A DNA stretch of 7,729 nucleotides, taken from assembly GCA_052400685.1 (NCBI GenBank), contig JBQTGJ010000038.1. One strand, given 5' to 3'. The notes beneath the pieces are model-generated. The model was given only the letters and a program-made list of their open reading frames with translations, did not search any database and had not been told where the DNA came from. This DNA is from CAZHHH01 sp052400685 (GTDB lineage Bacteria; Bacteroidota; Bacteroidia; Bacteroidales; Marinilabiliaceae). This document shows positions 6,401-7,729 of this stretch, one piece after another. Every line of letters begins with the position of its first letter. The first letter of the stretch is position 1. The position numbers and the translations under genes are program-made.

Positions 6401-6562
6401 CTAACAATTGTCAGAATAGGCGTTAGCCGCAGATAATCTTTCTCCGTCACTCCACTCACCCCAATTGTTTTCGATTAGGTCATTTAAGGTAGCGCAATAG
6501 TCTTCTTTACTTACACCACCATTTACTTGTTCTAATTCTTCATTACTTAATAAATCTGACAT
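6401..6562 (-). CDS. Double-glycine leader peptide precursor 2 (53 aa)
   Basis: A 53-codon gene starting MSDLLSNEELEQVNGG, differing from peptide 1 at only three of the sixteen leader residues, so the same exporter or protease should handle both. The predicted 37-residue core begins VSKEDYCATL, then diverges completely from peptide 1; it contains two Trp residues (NNWGEWSDG) and is strongly acidic (net about -6). It keeps the pattern of two cysteines, at core position 7 and at the C-terminus. That shared cysteine spacing (30 versus 29 residues between them), despite divergence elsewhere, points to a disulfide or other Cys-based cross-link. It is first of the two peptide genes in the operon and sits 65 bases after the LytTR gene. 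No modifying radical-SAM or lanthipeptide enzyme is visible nearby. Confidence 0.8.
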   Translation of the reverse strand: MSDLLSNEELEQVNGGVSKEDYCATLNDLIENNWGEWSDGERLSAANAYSDNC

Positions 6563-6693
6563 GATAAAAAAAAATTAAAAATAAACATTTCGAGTGCTGT
6601 TTCGGCGGAACTCATCGCCATCTGGGGTTAGTGGGCATTCCCATTAAAGTGCTTCCAGAAATTGCGCGACACTTTGTGTATGCTCCCACCTTT
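6563..6693 (-). repeat. 131-bp direct repeat, copy B (5' region of peptide 2 plus LytTR 3' end)
   Basis: Second copy of the block at 5377-5507, offset by 1186 bases. Here it is in its native context: bases 6628-6693 are the last codons of the LytTR gene and 6563-6627 the spacer before peptide 2. No clear Bacteroidota -33/-7 promoter is seen in the spacer; the closest -7-like string on the minus strand is TATTTTTA, very near the start codon. Confidence 0.9.
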
Positions 6694-6906
6694 CAAGATT
6701 ATATGCCTTTTTTGTTTTTTATCTATAAAATACTTTGTATTAATAATTGTATAGCCATTTATTCGTATAAAGTCTTGTTCTTTAAGCTTGTCGTATAACT
6801 GAAATAAAGAATATTGCATCTCAATAACCCGATTATCTACACAAAAGCCGAAACAACTTTGAGCATTCCCAACTACAAAAAGAATATTTAGGTCTTCTAA
6901 ACTCAT
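6628..6906 (-). CDS. Stand-alone LytTR-type DNA-binding regulator
   Basis: A 92-residue protein made almost only of a LytTR domain. Residues about 44-58 (EQDFIRINGYTIINT) correspond to the family segment F-x-R-x-h-r-S-y-i-V-N, and 75-87 (SIHKVSRNFWKHF) to the closing i-x-v-S-R segment. There is no receiver domain, transmembrane segment or sensor, so it is not a conventional response regulator; it may be constitutive, ligand-responsive or act with a partner. LytTR proteins commonly regulate bacteriocin, quorum and competence loci by binding short direct repeats, which fits the adjacent leader-peptide genes. A stop codon immediately precedes the ATG in frame, so the protein cannot be longer at the N-terminus. 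It has two cysteines (C18, C22), so redox sensitivity is possible. Its last 21 codons are duplicated at 5442-5507. Confidence 0.72.
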   Translation of the reverse strand: MSLEDLNILFVVGNAQSCFGFCVDNRVIEMQYSLFQLYDKLKEQDFIRINGYTIINTKYFIDKKQKRHIILKGGSIHKVSRNFWKHFNGNAH

Positions 6907-6942
6907 CTATCAACTAGATTTTCAAAAACATCATGTTGCTTT

Positions 6943-6973
6943 ATGTCTTTTTGACATAGCATATTCATGCTAT
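6943..6973. promoter_or_regulatory. Two overlapping small hairpins between the DUF3244-like and LytTR genes
   Basis: ATGTC/GACAT (6943-6947 and 6953-6957) and ATAGCAT/ATGCTAT (6956-6962 and 6967-6973) are inverted repeats with loops of 5 and 4 bases; they share two bases, so they are nearly exclusive as extended RNA stems. They fill most of the 85-base spacer upstream of the LytTR gene. There is no long T-tract behind them, so they look more like a leader-RNA structure or binding site than a terminator. Confidence 0.3.
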
Positions 6974-6991
6974 CAGTTTTTGCCAAATTGT

Positions 6992-7390
6992 TTATTCTAT
7001 TTCAAACGTCCCGTACATATAATTGCCTGTCGAGCCCACAATCCGAATTTCATAGAAGTCACTATCCCATTCCGTAACATCAATTGATAGCTGTTCCTGT
7101 GTTTGTGTGTTTACGCTTTGTGAATAAACAATAGCTCCGGTTATAGAATAAATTTCAACATCAATATTTCCGATATTATATAAAAAGTCGACATTCAGGC
7201 TTATCGAACCAATACTTGCATAAATTGGCTCTGGTAATACTGACCTGATTGATGTTTCGGCTAAAGACCCCATCAAATCTATTTCTTTTTGGACATCATC
7301 TTGGTTAAAAAGATTTGAGTTGGAAGATTGACAAATCCCTGGAAACAATAATGTAGCTAAAACGAGTAAGATGAAAGGTAACTTTTTCAT
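6992..7390 (-). CDS. Small secreted DUF3244-like protein
   Basis: Starting at the ATG at 7390 the product is 132 residues with a clear signal peptide (MKKLPFILLVLATLLFPGIC). The frame is open to an ATG at 7417, but that codon overlaps the predicted promoter -7 box and would place nine polar residues before the signal peptide, so I reject it. The mature part is a single beta-rich domain: RSVLPEPIYASIGSISLNV, then VEIYSITGAIVYSQ, and a closing FYEIRIVGSTGNYMYGTF. This matches the layout of the DUF3244 family of Bacteroidota and also recalls the type IX secretion C-terminal domain fold, but the whole protein is only this domain and no cargo precedes it. The cysteine in GIC could in principle be a lipobox Cys, though the context is weak. 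It is first in the operon; its role is unknown. Confidence 0.65.
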   Translation of the reverse strand: MKKLPFILLVLATLLFPGICQSSNSNLFNQDDVQKEIDLMGSLAETSIRSVLPEPIYASIGSISLNVDFLYNIGNIDVEIYSITGAIVYSQSVNTQTQEQLSIDVTEWDSDFYEIRIVGSTGNYMYGTFEIE

Positions 7391-7416
7391 GATTTTAAGG
7401 TTGGTTTGCTTTAACA

Positions 7417-7424
7417 CAAATTTA
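7417..7424 (-). promoter_or_regulatory. Candidate Bacteroidota -7 promoter box
   Basis: The minus strand reads TAAATTTG, an exact match to the TAnnTTTG -7 consensus of the Bacteroidota housekeeping sigma factor. It lies 26 bases before the ATG at 7390, giving a short leader. A TTTG/TTG -33 box is not evident at the usual spacing (about 19 bases further upstream), so an activator such as the LytTR protein may be required; that is inference. Confidence 0.45.
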
Positions 7425-7491
7425 TCAGAGAAAAAATTCCTATCCTAGTGAGGAAAAGCCCAATAAAGTTTTTTTAAAAGACATAAAATAC

Positions 7492-7512
7492 ATAACAGCC
7501 ACAAGATGTTAT
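7492..7512. promoter_or_regulatory. 6-9-6 inverted repeat upstream of the operon promoter
   Basis: ATAACA at 7492-7497 and TGTTAT at 7507-7512 are perfect inverted repeats separated by 9 bases. The dyad lies about 70 bases upstream of the -7 box, a reasonable place for a dimeric activator. LytTR proteins more often bind direct repeats, so the match to the local regulator is uncertain and a chance origin is possible in AT-rich DNA. Confidence 0.25.
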
Positions 7513-7615
7513 TGTTACACCTACTTAAAATTAGCTCTAATAAAGTATTTTGTTGTAACTAAGCAGGGGTTGAAAAAGTATTTTTTAGCGAACATATTCT
7601 ATTTTATTTCACTAT

Positions 7616-7628
7616 TGTCCGGTAAAAA
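7616..7628. repeat. Right arm of a 13-bp inverted repeat flanking the locus
   Basis: TGTCCGGTAAAAA, the exact reverse complement of 58-70. The bases inside and outside the two arms do not match further, so the shared part is just these 13 bases. Confidence 0.4.
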
Positions 7629-7665
7629 ATATATTTTCCATTTAAGTGCTCTAGCCGCACGGGCT

Positions 7666-7697
7666 TTTACTTTTTTTCTACAGCAAAAAAAAGTAAA
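7666..7697. repeat. A/T-rich palindrome with 12-bp stem
   Basis: TTTACTTTTTTT (7666-7677) pairs with AAAAAAAGTAAA (7686-7697) around an 8-base loop. On both strands the arm contains a long T-run, so it is not a standard one-directional terminator. The GC-rich flanks and the symmetry resemble dispersed palindromic intergenic repeats of Bacteroidota genomes; this is pattern recognition, not a database match. Confidence 0.4.
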
Positions 7698-7729
7698 CAA
7701 AAAATGCCGCCGCTGCAAGTAATTTCCTA

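Larger units (their letters stand above)
7391..7729. other. Intergenic region upstream of the operon; no gene seen
   Basis: These 339 bases contain no credible coding region on either strand. They hold a promoter candidate (7417-7424), a 6-9-6 dyad (7492-7512), one arm of the 13-bp inverted repeat (7616-7628), and a palindrome (7666-7697). The last 80 bases are unlike the rest: GC-rich blocks (GCCGCACGGGC, TGCCGCCGCTGC) surround the A/T palindrome, as in a dispersed intergenic repeat rather than promoter DNA. Confidence 0.6.

Noticed and set aside
5377..6693. CRISPR array
   Set aside because: Only two long repeats separated by more than 1 kb of coding sequence.
6992..7390. Type IX secretion cargo with C-terminal sorting domain
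   Set aside because: The whole mature protein is one domain with no cargo region; DUF3244-like fits better.
7437..7455. Terminator hairpin TTCCT/AGGAA upstream of the first gene
   Set aside because: A 5-bp stem with a 9-base loop is too weak and lies upstream of the promoter box; probably chance.

Overview
This window is a single, minus-strand operon-like array from a member of the Bacteroidota. That assignment rests on the AT-rich composition, GLPGLI-family proteins, a carboxypeptidase-regulatory-domain/TonB receptor fusion, a DUF3244-like protein, a TAnnTTTG-type promoter box, and a lack of strong Shine-Dalgarno sites. The family level is uncertain; a Bacteroidales/Marinilabiliales-like genome is a guess.

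In transcription order (right to left) the genes are: a small secreted DUF3244-like protein (7390-6992), a stand-alone LytTR DNA-binding protein (6906-6628), a 53-aa double-glycine leader peptide (6562-6401), a GLPGLI protein (6343-5507), a 52-aa double-glycine leader peptide (5376-5218), a second GLPGLI protein (5145-4315), a membrane C39-like/VKOR/thioredoxin fusion (4304-2691), and a TonB-dependent outer-membrane receptor (2688-79). The two short peptide genes are the centre of the locus. Both have an almost identical 16-residue leader ending in Gly-Gly, then an acidic core with Cys at core position 7 and a second Cys as the very last residue.

The peptide-GLPGLI unit is present twice in tandem. 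A 131-bp block with only two differences lies before each peptide gene (5377-5507 and 6563-6693). In the right copy it includes the last 21 codons of the LytTR gene. In the left copy those codons are an orphan fragment starting exactly at the stop codon of the upstream GLPGLI gene, which marks the duplication or cassette junction. The flanking block is about 98% identical, whereas the peptide cores and GLPGLI N-terminal thirds have diverged strongly. This suggests cassette exchange or gene conversion, or strong selection on the block. A terminator-like hairpin sits after each peptide gene, probably setting high peptide and lower downstream expression.

Working model (inference): LytTR controls expression of two secreted Cys-containing peptides; the VKOR/thioredoxin fusion forms or shuffles disulfides in them or in the Cys-containing GLPGLI proteins; GLPGLI proteins act in the periplasm or envelope; the TonB receptor handles a product at the outer membrane. 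No peptidase-containing ABC exporter or radical-SAM enzyme is in the window, so export must be encoded elsewhere. The right-hand 340 bp is non-coding and holds a promoter candidate, a dyad, a 13-bp sequence repeated in inverted orientation at the left edge of the window, and a 12-bp-stem palindrome.
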